Origin: Candidatus Treponema excrementipullorum
GTDB lineage: Bacteria > Spirochaetota > Spirochaetia > Treponematales > Treponemataceae
DNA length: 9,617 nucleotides
Direction of reading: 5' to 3'
NCBI GenBank assembly: GCA_018883625.1
Contig: JAHLFV010000222.1
Coordinates: forward strand, 1 to 9,617
Below the pieces are notes generated by a model. It was not told the DNA's origin. It did not search any database and saw only the letters and a program-made list of their open reading frames with translations. Position numbers and translations under genes: made by a program. Below, piece after piece: positions 1-6,119 of the stretch; the first letter of the stretch is position 1, and every line of letters starts with the position of its first letter.

Positions 1-1297
1 GTATATATGTTGCCCGGGCAATTTCTTTTCGTAAATTTTCCGTGGTGTCACAAAAGCCTGCATCTTTTTCCGGTAAAAAAACTGGTACCCGAATATCGAT
101 TCTGTCCAACAAGGGGGCAGAAAATCGTTTCCAGTACATTTCCACTGCCCGGGCACTGCACAGGCAAATTTTTCCCGGTACTCCAAAATTGCCGCAGGGA
201 CAGGGATTTGCCGCCGCCAAAAGTTGAAACTTTGCAGGAAAGGTGGTGGAACGCCCTGCCCGACTTAAAGTTACTGCTCCCGTTTCCAGAGGAACCCGCA
301 GTGTTTGCAGTACTGAGCTTTTAAACTCTGCAGCTTCATCTAAAAACAACACACCGTTATGAGCCAAGGATATTTCTCCCGGTCTGCACTGGGGCCCTCC
401 GCCAACTATGCCTTCCAAACTGGCACTTTGATGAGGTACCCGAAAGGGAGCCGTAACAACTTTACCGGTTTTCCCATTGGTATTTTGGGAACAGTGGCCC
501 GGCGGCAACATCCCTGCCAGGCTGTATATCCGTGTTACAGACTGACTTTCTTCTGCCGTAAGATACGGTAACAAGGCAGGAAACTTTTGCAGTGCCAAAG
601 TTTTACCACAGCCCGGGGAACCATAGGCCAAAAGACTATGGTTCCCCGCTGCGGCAATTTGTAAACCTCGCACCAGATTTTGTTGTCCCCGAATCTCAGA
701 AAACTCCAAGGCAGAAGATAACGGAGGAAAAATTACCTGTACCTCAGATGTTATACTGTTTTCTTTGGGATATGCAGAACAAGTCCAGTTGTGTTGATTT
801 TTTAAGCCTTCAAAGGCGCTGCGTAAATCGGTAGCCGGGAACACGTGCATACCTTCAATAACTTCAGCTTCTGTTGCATTTGCTGCCGGGACAATACAAG
901 CCTTGATTCCCTGTTCCGCAGCTGTAGCCGCAGCAGCATTGACACCCCGTACCGACCGAACCCGTCCTGATAGTTCCAACTCACCCATAACAAGGCAGGG
1001 ACCTTGGAGCGTGTCTTTTAAACCGCAGGATTGAGCCAATACAGCCAAGGCTAATGCCAAATCGAAGCCGGCCCCCTCTTTTTTTAAATCAGCAGGAGAC
1101 AAGCTGATAATAATTCGTTCAGGAGGAAAGTCGAAACCGGAATTTAACACAGCCGAATGCATTCGTTCCCGAGCTTCCTTTACTGCACCATCTGCCAAAC
1201 CTACCATATCAATGGCAGGAATACCTCTGCGCAAATCAACTTCTACTGTAACCAATGTTCCTTCGTACCCAAAAGGGGAAAAACTGAAAATCTGCAT
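1..1297 (-). CDS. comM: ComM/YifB-family AAA+ ATPase (Mg-chelatase-like), C-terminus cut by window edge
   Basis: The frame is open from the ATG at 1297 to the left edge, giving 432 residues; the family is usually about 500, so some 70-80 C-terminal residues lie outside. The N-terminal Lon-substrate-like (ChlI) domain covers about residues 1-170. The AAA+ domain follows: Walker A GSPGCGKT (226-233), a PFRVPHQSAS motif (about 285-294), Walker B GVLFLDEAAEF (D320, E321), AANPCPCG (about 362-369) and LLDRIDI (about 396-402). The family motif usually reads PHHSAS, so the Q is a small variation. ComM is a hexameric branch-migration helicase that acts on recombination intermediates and aids integration of transformed DNA. 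Many bacteria not known to be competent keep it, so its presence does not prove competence. A short Shine-Dalgarno (GAGG, spacer 4) precedes the ATG. It is divergent from the tRNA-binding gene. The family call is firm. Confidence 0.95.
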   Translation of the reverse strand, partial: MQIFSFSPFGYEGTLVTVEVDLRRGIPAIDMVGLADGAVKEARERMHSAVLNSGFDFPPERIIISLSPADLKKEGAGFDLALALAVLAQSCGLKDTLQGPCLVMGELELSGRVRSVRGVNAAAATAAEQGIKACIVPAANATEAEVIEGMHVFPATDLRSAFEGLKNQHNWTCSAYPKENSITSEVQVIFPPLSSALEFSEIRGQQNLVRGLQIAAAGNHSLLAYGSPGCGKTLALQKFPALLPYLTAEESQSVTRIYSLAGMLPPGHCSQNTNGKTGKVVTAPFRVPHQSASLEGIVGGGPQCRPGEISLAHNGVLFLDEAAEFKSSVLQTLRVPLETGAVTLSRAGRSTTFPAKFQLLAAANPCPCGNFGVPGKICLCSARAVEMYWKRFSAPLLDRIDIRVPVFLPEKDAGFCDTTENLRKEIARATYI

Positions 1298-1390
1298 AAA
1301 ACCTCTGTATTAATTATTGCTTTAAATTTATTTTTTTATGACTTTTTGAAAAAAAAATTTAAAAATACTGTTTTTTTCTTTTCTATTTTG

Positions 1391-1396
1391 TATACT
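1391..1396 (+). promoter_or_regulatory. Candidate -10 element for the tRNA-binding protein gene
   Basis: TATACT matches the sigma-70 -10 consensus at 5 of 6 positions and follows a T-rich stretch. No convincing -35 hexamer lies 16-18 bp upstream, though the preceding tract of about 70 bp is very A/T-rich and could act as an UP-like element. Transcription would start near 1403, leaving a leader of about 60 nt before the ATG at 1465. Assignment rests on position and the single hexamer. Confidence 0.3.
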
Positions 1397-1403
1397 TTCT
1401 CCA

Positions 1404-1432
1404 AGAAGACATCCCTGGTAGGCAATGTCTCT
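1404..1432 (+). other. Possible stem-loop at the 5' end of the tRNA-binding protein mRNA
   Basis: AGACAT (1407-1412) pairs with ATGTCT (1425-1430) around a 12-nt loop. Beyond a bulged A at 1406, AG (1404-1405) can pair with CT (1431-1432), giving 8 bp in total. If the -10 at 1391-1396 is used, this hairpin would form the very 5' end of the transcript and could protect it from decay or bind a regulator. It may also be chance. Confidence 0.3.
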
Positions 1433-1464
1433 CAAATTAAAATCAGTCAGGAGTTTGTATTTTT

Positions 1465-1998
1465 ATGGAACAAAATACACAGGAAACAGAGCTGTCCTTA
1501 GCAGAACAGTTCAGAAACAGAGTTGTTTTGAAAGTTGCAAAAATTATCAAGGTTGAGCAGCACCCCAATGGTGAATTTCTTTTTATTTTGACTTTGGAAG
1601 TGGGAGACGAAGAACCCCGTCAGATCGTCAGCTCCATTGTCCCATTTTACAAGGCTGAAGAGTTACAAGACAAACATATTGTCATTGTATACAATTTAAA
1701 ACCGGCTAATTTCCGGGGTGTGCGTAGTAACGGGATGTTATTAGCCGCCGCAGATCCCACCGTTACAGACAGAGAAACCTGCGAAGTTCTTTTTGCTCCC
1801 CAGTTTGAACCGGGAACCCAGTTGGAACCGGAAGGATTGGAACCTTTGGAAGAAAAACTTTGTTATGTTAAACCGGATAAATTCTTCTCTTTCCCCCTCA
1901 CTACTCAGGATGGCTTTGTTATGATAGACGGGAAAAAAATCGGAGCCGACGGGAAATACCTCACCGCAGAAGTGTATAAAAACGGTACTGTGGGGTAA
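1465..1998 (+). CDS. Stand-alone tRNA-binding OB-fold protein (MetRS C-terminal / EMAPII / Trbp111-like)
   Basis: The 177-residue protein has one clear domain, the EMAPII-type tRNA-binding OB fold, over about residues 19-125. Visible hallmarks are VAKIIKVEQHPN near the start, a central IVSSIVPFY strand, and LKPANFRGVRSNGMLLAA (78-95), which carries the conserved R-G-x-x-S-x-G-M-(L)-L-A signature. In the family this fold binds the outer corner of tRNA, as a domain at the end of methionyl-tRNA synthetase or as free dimers (Trbp111, CsaA). Here no synthetase is attached, so it may act in trans on MetRS or as a general tRNA-binding or chaperone protein. About 50 residues (126-177) extend beyond the OB fold and have no recognised domain. 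The start at 1465 is preceded by AGGAG with a rather long 11-nt spacer. The gene faces the kinase gene across a two-way terminator. Confidence 0.85.
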   Translation: MEQNTQETELSLAEQFRNRVVLKVAKIIKVEQHPNGEFLFILTLEVGDEEPRQIVSSIVPFYKAEELQDKHIVIVYNLKPANFRGVRSNGMLLAAADPTVTDRETCEVLFAPQFEPGTQLEPEGLEPLEEKLCYVKPDKFFSFPLTTQDGFVMIDGKKIGADGKYLTAEVYKNGTVG

Positions 1999-2007
1999 AA
2001 CCGGAGA

Positions 2008-2049
2008 TTTGCCCTTCAGCCTTAACACACGAGAGAGTTTAAGGGCAAA
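2008..2049 (+). repeat. Inverted repeat just after the tRNA-binding gene, no U-tract
   Basis: TTTGCCCTT (2008-2016) is perfectly complemented by AAGGGCAAA (2041-2049) with 24 nt between. A second upstream arm, CCTTAA (2020-2025), can compete for TTAAGG within the same right arm, so two exclusive foldings exist. No T-run follows on either strand, so this is not a standard intrinsic terminator. It may protect the 3' end or support termination together with the next hairpin. Confidence 0.4.
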
Positions 2050-2075
2050 ATCCACAAAAACTACTCATTTCAAAC

Positions 2076-2136
2076 AAAAAAAAAGCTGTTCGGCGTACAA
2101 AAGTGATGATTCCACTTCCTCACCGAACAGCCTTTT
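2076..2136. terminator. Two-way intrinsic terminator between convergent genes
   Basis: GCTGTTCGG (2085-2093) and CCGAACAGC (2123-2131) form a perfect 9-bp stem. A small AGTG/CACT stem sits inside the loop. Read on the minus strand the stem is followed by nine T (plus-strand A-run 2076-2084), a strong rho-independent terminator for the kinase gene ending at 2163. Read on the plus strand only four T follow (2133-2136), so it is weaker for the tRNA-binding gene. Confidence 0.85.
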
Positions 2137-2162
2137 CGCAACAAAAACTTTATTTTGAAACC

Positions 2163-3278
2163 TTATTTACCCAATCCATCGATAAAAGCTTTTACTTTAT
2201 CCCACTGCTCATCCATAGATTTAATTAGGGCAATTTGCGTTCTGGCTCGCACAATATTGTGCTCTGGATAATCGATATGATAGTATACATCTCCGTTCAG
2301 ATAGTCCGTAATCATGCGGACAGCCATGATTTGGGTAATATTGCGTCCGGACTCTGCCAAAAGGCTCTTTTCGTAGTCAGATAAAAAGCCTTTTGCTTCG
2401 GAATAGTATCCTCCAATAAGAGCTTTGAAGAGAGGAAAATTAAATTGTACTTTTGAAGTATCTTTTTCGTCTTCTTCCGCAGTATTTGTTGCAGTACGAA
2501 TCAAATCTCCGGTATCAAACAAAACCGTTCCCGGCATGACAGTATCCAAATCGATAACACACAAAGGACTGGATGTTTTTTCGTCAAAAAGAATATTGTT
2601 GATTTTTGTATCGTTATGAGTGATTCCTTCTTTCAATTTTTTTGATTTTAAGCCTTCGACCAAAACCATTCCCCGCTCTTTGTTGGCAAAGAGGAAATCT
2701 AACTCATCTTTTATACCGGCGGCTCTGTTTTTTACGTCCTTACTTAAAGCTTCTTCCAGTTGTTCATAACGCATTCCCATATCATGAAACCGAGGAATAG
2801 TGTCTGCAAGACGGGGACCGTCGTAAGTAGCCAACTGATTTTGGAAAGCACCGATTATCTGTCCCAACTGACGGGCTAAATCTTCATTTTCCAAAACTTC
2901 GTAGGTTTTAACGTTTTCTACCAAAAGATAGGTGCGCCAATATTCCCCGGCAGCATCTTGGTAATACAATTTTCCATCCCAACAAGGAACTACCGTCAGT
3001 GTACGACGGGAAATGTCATCTAAACCGGCATTTTTAAAATACTTCCGCAAAAATTCGGTAACGGATTTAATATTGTCCATAACCTGGGGAGGATTTTTGA
3101 ACACATTTTTATTGATACGCTGATGAGTATAACGAACCTGTGTTCCTGCCTGATTAAAAACGGAGCAATATGTACTGTTTATATGTCCGTTTCCCATAGG
3201 TTTACAGGAAACAAAGTCCCCGTAAATCGCAAAATGAGGGATTACCTCTAATATTTCATTGTGTACTGTTGTGTCCAT
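2163..3278 (-). CDS. APH-fold sugar kinase, N-acetylhexosamine 1-kinase (NahK)-like
   Basis: The 371-residue protein belongs to the aminoglycoside-phosphotransferase/homoserine-kinase-type fold and most resembles NahK (about 360 residues), which phosphorylates GlcNAc and GalNAc at C1 with ATP. Visible parts: a glycine-rich nucleotide loop GNGHINSTY (29-37), QRIN (53-56), the catalytic loop THNDTKINNILFD (220-232, D223 as likely base, N228), and the metal-binding VIDLDTVMPG (241-250) followed by DTGDLIRT. No signal peptide, so cytoplasmic. I chose the ATG at 3278 because the open frame upstream to 3458 has no domain-like content and runs through the divergent promoter region into the anSME gene. 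The start has no Shine-Dalgarno but sits 7 nt after a good promoter. Some relatives carry database labels about mucin desulfation; the kinase motifs here argue for a kinase. The exact sugar is inferred, not shown. Confidence 0.8.
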   Translation of the reverse strand: MDTTVHNEILEVIPHFAIYGDFVSCKPMGNGHINSTYCSVFNQAGTQVRYTHQRINKNVFKNPPQVMDNIKSVTEFLRKYFKNAGLDDISRRTLTVVPCWDGKLYYQDAAGEYWRTYLLVENVKTYEVLENEDLARQLGQIIGAFQNQLATYDGPRLADTIPRFHDMGMRYEQLEEALSKDVKNRAAGIKDELDFLFANKERGMVLVEGLKSKKLKEGITHNDTKINNILFDEKTSSPLCVIDLDTVMPGTVLFDTGDLIRTATNTAEEDEKDTSKVQFNFPLFKALIGGYYSEAKGFLSDYEKSLLAESGRNITQIMAVRMITDYLNGDVYYHIDYPEHNIVRARTQIALIKSMDEQWDKVKAFIDGLGK

Positions 3279-3285
3279 ACGATAG

Positions 3286-3314
3286 ATTAAAACACACGCA
3301 CTGGTATAAGTCAA
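3286..3314 (-). promoter_or_regulatory. Sigma-70 promoter of the kinase gene, predicted leaderless
   Basis: On the minus strand TTGACT (3309-3314) and TTTAAT (3286-3291) each match consensus at 5 of 6 positions and are separated by exactly 17 bp. Only 7 nt separate the -10 from the ATG at 3278, so the usual start point falls on or next to the A of the ATG. No Shine-Dalgarno sequence is present. Confidence 0.65.
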
Positions 3315-3350
3315 GGAAAAATAATATCTTAACTTATAAAATCCACACTC

Positions 3351-3379
3351 TTTACATGGGAAAATAAAATATATACAGT
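3351..3379 (+). promoter_or_regulatory. Candidate promoter of the anSME gene
   Basis: TTTACA (3351-3356, 5 of 6) is followed after 17 bp by TACAGT (3374-3379, 4 of 6). Transcription from here would leave a leader of about 30 nt that includes GAGGA (3409-3413), a Shine-Dalgarno at normal distance from the ATG at 3418. The -10 overlaps the left arm of the inverted repeat at 3375-3402. Confidence 0.4.
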
Positions 3380-3402
3380 ATTGACGAGGAAATTCGTACT
3401 GT
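3375..3402 (+). repeat. Inverted repeat overlapping the anSME -10, possible operator or leader hairpin
   Basis: ACAGTA (3375-3380) and TACTGT (3397-3402) are perfect inverted half-sites whose centres are 22 bp apart, about two helix turns. As RNA the right arm is preceded by UUCG, which can pair with CGAG (3385-3388) around a GAAA loop, giving a bulged hairpin a few nt before the Shine-Dalgarno. Operator and hairpin readings are both possible, and chance cannot be excluded for 6-bp arms. Confidence 0.35.
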
Positions 3403-3417
3403 GCAAACGAGGAAAAC

Positions 3418-4560
3418 ATGCATCCCCTAAGTCTTCTTATCAAACCTGTTTCTGCCACCTGTAATATGAACTGTGATTACTGCTTTTATCACGACGTAAG
3501 CAGTTGTCGGGAAACAGCTCTTCATACCATAATGCCGGACACAGTGTTGGAACAGCTAATCAAAAAAGCTTGTAGTTTTGCCACAGGCAGTTGTACCTTT
3601 GCTTTTCAGGGAGGAGAACCCACCCTTGCCGGTTTGGATTTTTTCCGTAAAGCGGTACAGCTAGTCCATACGTATGCTCCTCGGAATTTACAGATACATT
3701 TTGCTCTTCAGACTAACGGTTATTCGGTAAATCGGGAATTGTTGGAATTATTTAAGAAGAATAATTTCCTCCTTGGCATCTCCTTAGACGGTACAGAAGA
3801 GATTCATAATCTACACAGAAAAAATCATTATGGTCAGGGAACCTTTTCCTCTGTACAAAAAACTCTTTCTGCTATTCGACAATTACATATTGACTACAAC
3901 ATTTTATCAGTCGTTACAGATACCAGTGCAGAACGGATTCAGGAAATATATACTTTTTTTAAAAAACAAAAATTTGATTTTCTGCAATTTATTCCCTGTT
4001 TGCCACCTTTACCCAAAAAGGGAACAAATATTTCAGCCCCCTTTCCTCTGTCCCCAGAAGCCTATGGAGAATTTCTTGTAAAACTTTTTGACTTATGGTA
4101 CTCCGATTTTTTTTCCGGTTCACCTTTGTCTATCCGTCAGTTTGATAACTATCTGCTTATGCTATTGGGCCAGCCTCCGGAAGCCTGTGATATGGGAGGA
4201 CGGTGTTCGGTGCAATACGTTATTGAATCGGACGGTTCCGTATATCCCTGTGACTTTTTCTGTTTGGATGAGTACACTTTGGGAAATGTGTGTAGAGATG
4301 ACTTTGAAACTTTTGACAAAAACAGGGATAGGCTAGGCTTTATTGAAGAATCCATGCAACAAATGCCTCGGTGCAAAACCTGCCCTTACTTTGTGTTATG
4401 TCGGGGAGGGTGTAAACGTCACAGACTGATGGCTACCCAGTCCGCACATGACTTTACACAGAACTATTTTTGTCAGTCTTTTTACCGCTTTTTTGAAGAA
4501 TGCGGAGACAAACTACTGGACGTTGCCTCCGCCATACAAAAAAAGAGAAAAAATCTCTAA
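3418..4560 (+). CDS. Anaerobic sulfatase-maturating enzyme (radical SAM/SPASM, anSME)
   Basis: This 380-residue radical SAM enzyme oxidises the active-site Cys or Ser of a sulfatase to formylglycine without oxygen, before the sulfatase folds in the cytoplasm. The radical SAM cluster motif is C15-x3-C19-x2-C22, followed by QGGEPTL (64-70) for SAM binding. The C-terminal SPASM region holds C257, C263, C278 and C332, and C319, C322, C328 and C352. These match in order and spacing the two auxiliary 4Fe-4S clusters known from the Clostridium perfringens enzyme. The Asp after C278 (D279) corresponds to its proposed catalytic Asp. Length agrees with the family (about 370-400). A clear GAGGA Shine-Dalgarno supports the start. 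The gene converges on the sulfatase, with only 12 bp between stop codons, which makes that sulfatase its obvious substrate. Other SPASM peptide-modifying enzymes are possible in principle, but the Cys pattern and partner make this call strong. Confidence 0.93.
   Translation: MHPLSLLIKPVSATCNMNCDYCFYHDVSSCRETALHTIMPDTVLEQLIKKACSFATGSCTFAFQGGEPTLAGLDFFRKAVQLVHTYAPRNLQIHFALQTNGYSVNRELLELFKKNNFLLGISLDGTEEIHNLHRKNHYGQGTFSSVQKTLSAIRQLHIDYNILSVVTDTSAERIQEIYTFFKKQKFDFLQFIPCLPPLPKKGTNISAPFPLSPEAYGEFLVKLFDLWYSDFFSGSPLSIRQFDNYLLMLLGQPPEACDMGGRCSVQYVIESDGSVYPCDFFCLDEYTLGNVCRDDFETFDKNRDRLGFIEESMQQMPRCKTCPYFVLCRGGCKRHRLMATQSAHDFTQNYFCQSFYRFFEECGDKLLDVASAIQKKRKNL
4538..4558 (-). terminator. Weak candidate terminator for the sulfatase gene inside the anSME 3' end
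   Basis: Read on the minus strand, AGAGA and TCTCT (4554-4558 and 4544-4548) form a 5-bp stem around a T5 loop, followed by six T (4543-4538). It lies 15 bp past the sulfatase stop, within the last codons of the convergent anSME gene. The short AU-rich stem makes it weak. Confidence 0.35.
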
Positions 4561-4572
4561 AAACTGTAAACC

Positions 4573-6024
4573 TCACGACTTTAGAAAATCTAAAGTGGGA
4601 GGATATGCTTTCCCGGGAATCAAAGATGTTCCGTCAGTAAACCCTTCCGGTCTACCCTGTAACTCTTTGATCAAAAGATTGCGAAGCTCTTCCACCCGCT
4701 CCGTCACATCGGCAACCCCGATCAAATTGTCCAGTTCATGAGGATCTTTTTCTAACAGGAAATATTGTTCTTCCCCGGTTTCCGTGTACCATATATATTT
4801 ATCTCTCTCTGTTACTATCCAATGAGAAGAATACTTTCCGTAGGAATGTTCTCCGTGTAAATAATTTCTCAGGTGAGTTTTGTTATCTGCCATCAAAGGT
4901 AATAAACTTTCACCGTCAAGATCGGGGCTGGGAGCTTGGGCTATATCCAGTACCGTAGGCATAATATCTCGTAATTCCGTTATAGCGGTAGAAACAGTGT
5001 TTTTCTTTAACTCAGGAACAATGTTTCCGCCGGATACGATCAGAGGAATACGACTACTTCCCTCAAAGCCCCGGGATTTGCGGAAAAGGTAGTGATCTCC
5101 TAACTCTTCTCCGTGATCCGCCGTAAAAATAATTACGGTGTTATCATATAATTCTTCTTCCACAAGGGTTTGTATTAACCGACCGATTTGGTGATCAAGG
5201 TGGGTAATACAACCATAGTAGCCGGCTTGCATCTGATGGATCAGTTCTTTATCGATGGGGCCACACTTTGAATCAAAAATGCGCCCTTCCTGCAACAATT
5301 GGGTCAAGTTTTCCCAAGTACCAACAGCAGGAGGAGTAAGTTTTTTGTTCAGATATAAATTCAAATAGTATTCTGGTGGATCAAAAGGTGGATGGGGTTT
5401 CAGGTAAGATGCCATAAGAAAAAAGGGGCGCTCCCTATCTCTGCGACGGAAAAAATCGATGGCTCTGTCTGTTACCCAGTTTGTAGGATGAGTTTTCTCC
5501 GGATAAATCCAAGGTCTGGTGATCCAACTATTGCACTCCAAGCCTGTATCTGTTACATCTGCATCCACACCACACTGATTTCTCAACCAGTGAAAATAGT
5601 CATCTGCCTGGCGCTGAGATTCAGCATAAGGAACTTTACCGTATCGATAGGCGTGCAAATACCCGTCGTGGAGCTCCACATTGTGAAATCCCAAATAATT
5701 CCGCAGAGGATGTACGTGCATCTTTCCTACGCACTGGGTATAGTACCCGGCCTTGGACAATTCGCCGGCAATGGTATGCTCATACTTCCAAGGAATATTG
5801 TCTTCATACCCTACCCGTCCATGATGTTCCGGTGCCAAACCTGTATGAAAGGCTGCTCGGGCTGCAATACAACTGGGACAAGCACTATAGGCGTTTTCAA
5901 ACATTACTCCGCGACTGGCAAGAGTATCCAAAAAGGGAGTTTTTACATCGGGATGGCCTGCAGCTCCCAAACAGTCTCCCCGAAACTGATCTGCCATTAT
6001 TAGCAAAATATTAGGACGACTCAT
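4573..6024 (-). CDS. Cys-type formylglycine sulfatase, cytoplasmic
   Basis: The 483-residue protein is a family S1 (alkaline-phosphatase-fold) sulfatase that hydrolyses sulfate esters with a formylglycine made from an active-site Cys. The N-terminus RPNILLIMADQFRGD gives the first metal-binding Asp (D12). The maturation motif is C52-I-A-A-R56, followed by AAFHTG. GKMH (100-103) supplies the usual Lys and His. The second metal site is TADHGEELGDH (D303, H304), then K316 and FEGSSRIPLIV. The C-terminal part includes an EQYFLLEKDPHELDNL segment typical of the family. There is no signal peptide, since the sulfatase core begins at residue 3, so the substrate must be imported. I chose the ATG at 6024 because the 25 extra residues reachable from 6099 look neither like a signal peptide nor like the family. 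It pairs tail to tail with its anSME. The substrate is unknown; a sulfated amino sugar is inferred from the nearby NahK-like kinase. Confidence 0.93.
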   Translation of the reverse strand: MSRPNILLIMADQFRGDCLGAAGHPDVKTPFLDTLASRGVMFENAYSACPSCIAARAAFHTGLAPEHHGRVGYEDNIPWKYEHTIAGELSKAGYYTQCVGKMHVHPLRNYLGFHNVELHDGYLHAYRYGKVPYAESQRQADDYFHWLRNQCGVDADVTDTGLECNSWITRPWIYPEKTHPTNWVTDRAIDFFRRRDRERPFFLMASYLKPHPPFDPPEYYLNLYLNKKLTPPAVGTWENLTQLLQEGRIFDSKCGPIDKELIHQMQAGYYGCITHLDHQIGRLIQTLVEEELYDNTVIIFTADHGEELGDHYLFRKSRGFEGSSRIPLIVSGGNIVPELKKNTVSTAITELRDIMPTVLDIAQAPSPDLDGESLLPLMADNKTHLRNYLHGEHSYGKYSSHWIVTERDKYIWYTETGEEQYFLLEKDPHELDNLIGVADVTERVEELRNLLIKELQGRPEGFTDGTSLIPGKAYPPTLDFLKS

Positions 6025-6030
6025 AGAACC

Positions 6031-6036
6031 ATTATA
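6031..6036 (-). promoter_or_regulatory. Perfect -10 (TATAAT) 6 nt before the sulfatase ATG
   Basis: On the minus strand a perfect TATAAT ends 6 nt before the ATG. The -35 position at 17-bp spacing (TGTTCA, 6054-6059) is poor, so the promoter may be weak or need an activator. No Shine-Dalgarno is visible, which fits a leaderless mRNA. If transcription instead starts upstream, an ATG at 6032 opens a three-codon frame whose TGA overlaps the sulfatase ATG. Confidence 0.5.
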
Positions 6037-6119
6037 ATTCACAAAACAAAATCTGAACAGTTCCCACACTCTGCAGTATCGATTTTTTGTACCCGACAAA
6101 CACCAAATTAATAATATTT

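Noticed and set aside
7..834. Several plus-strand open frames of 60-105 codons at the left end
   Set aside because: They are antisense shadows of the continuous comM frame, which has all its motifs intact.
1157..1501. 114-codon plus-strand open frame between comM and the tRNA-binding gene
   Set aside because: It covers the comM start, an A/T-tract spacer and the next gene's start; composition is low complexity and no domain is seen.
2163..3278. Mucin-desulfating sulfatase, a label carried by some homologues
   Set aside because: It has kinase catalytic and metal motifs (HND...N, DLDT) and no sulfatase C-x-A/P-x-R or metal-site motifs.
3279..3458. 60-residue N-terminal extension of the kinase from an ATG at 3458
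   Set aside because: It crosses a near-consensus promoter, overlaps the anSME start and has no family-like sequence; the kinase fold begins after 3278.
4579..4595. CTTTAGA-aaa-TCTAAAG hairpin after the anSME stop as a terminator
   Set aside because: No T-run follows on either strand and the arms are codons of the sulfatase C-terminus.
5392..6003. 203-residue plus-strand open frame antisense to the sulfatase
   Set aside because: It mirrors the sulfatase codons, has no recognisable domain and no credible start context.
6025..6099. 25-residue N-terminal extension of the sulfatase as a signal peptide
   Set aside because: It has no typical n-h-c signal layout, spans the TATAAT box and differs from family N-termini, which start right before RPNILL.
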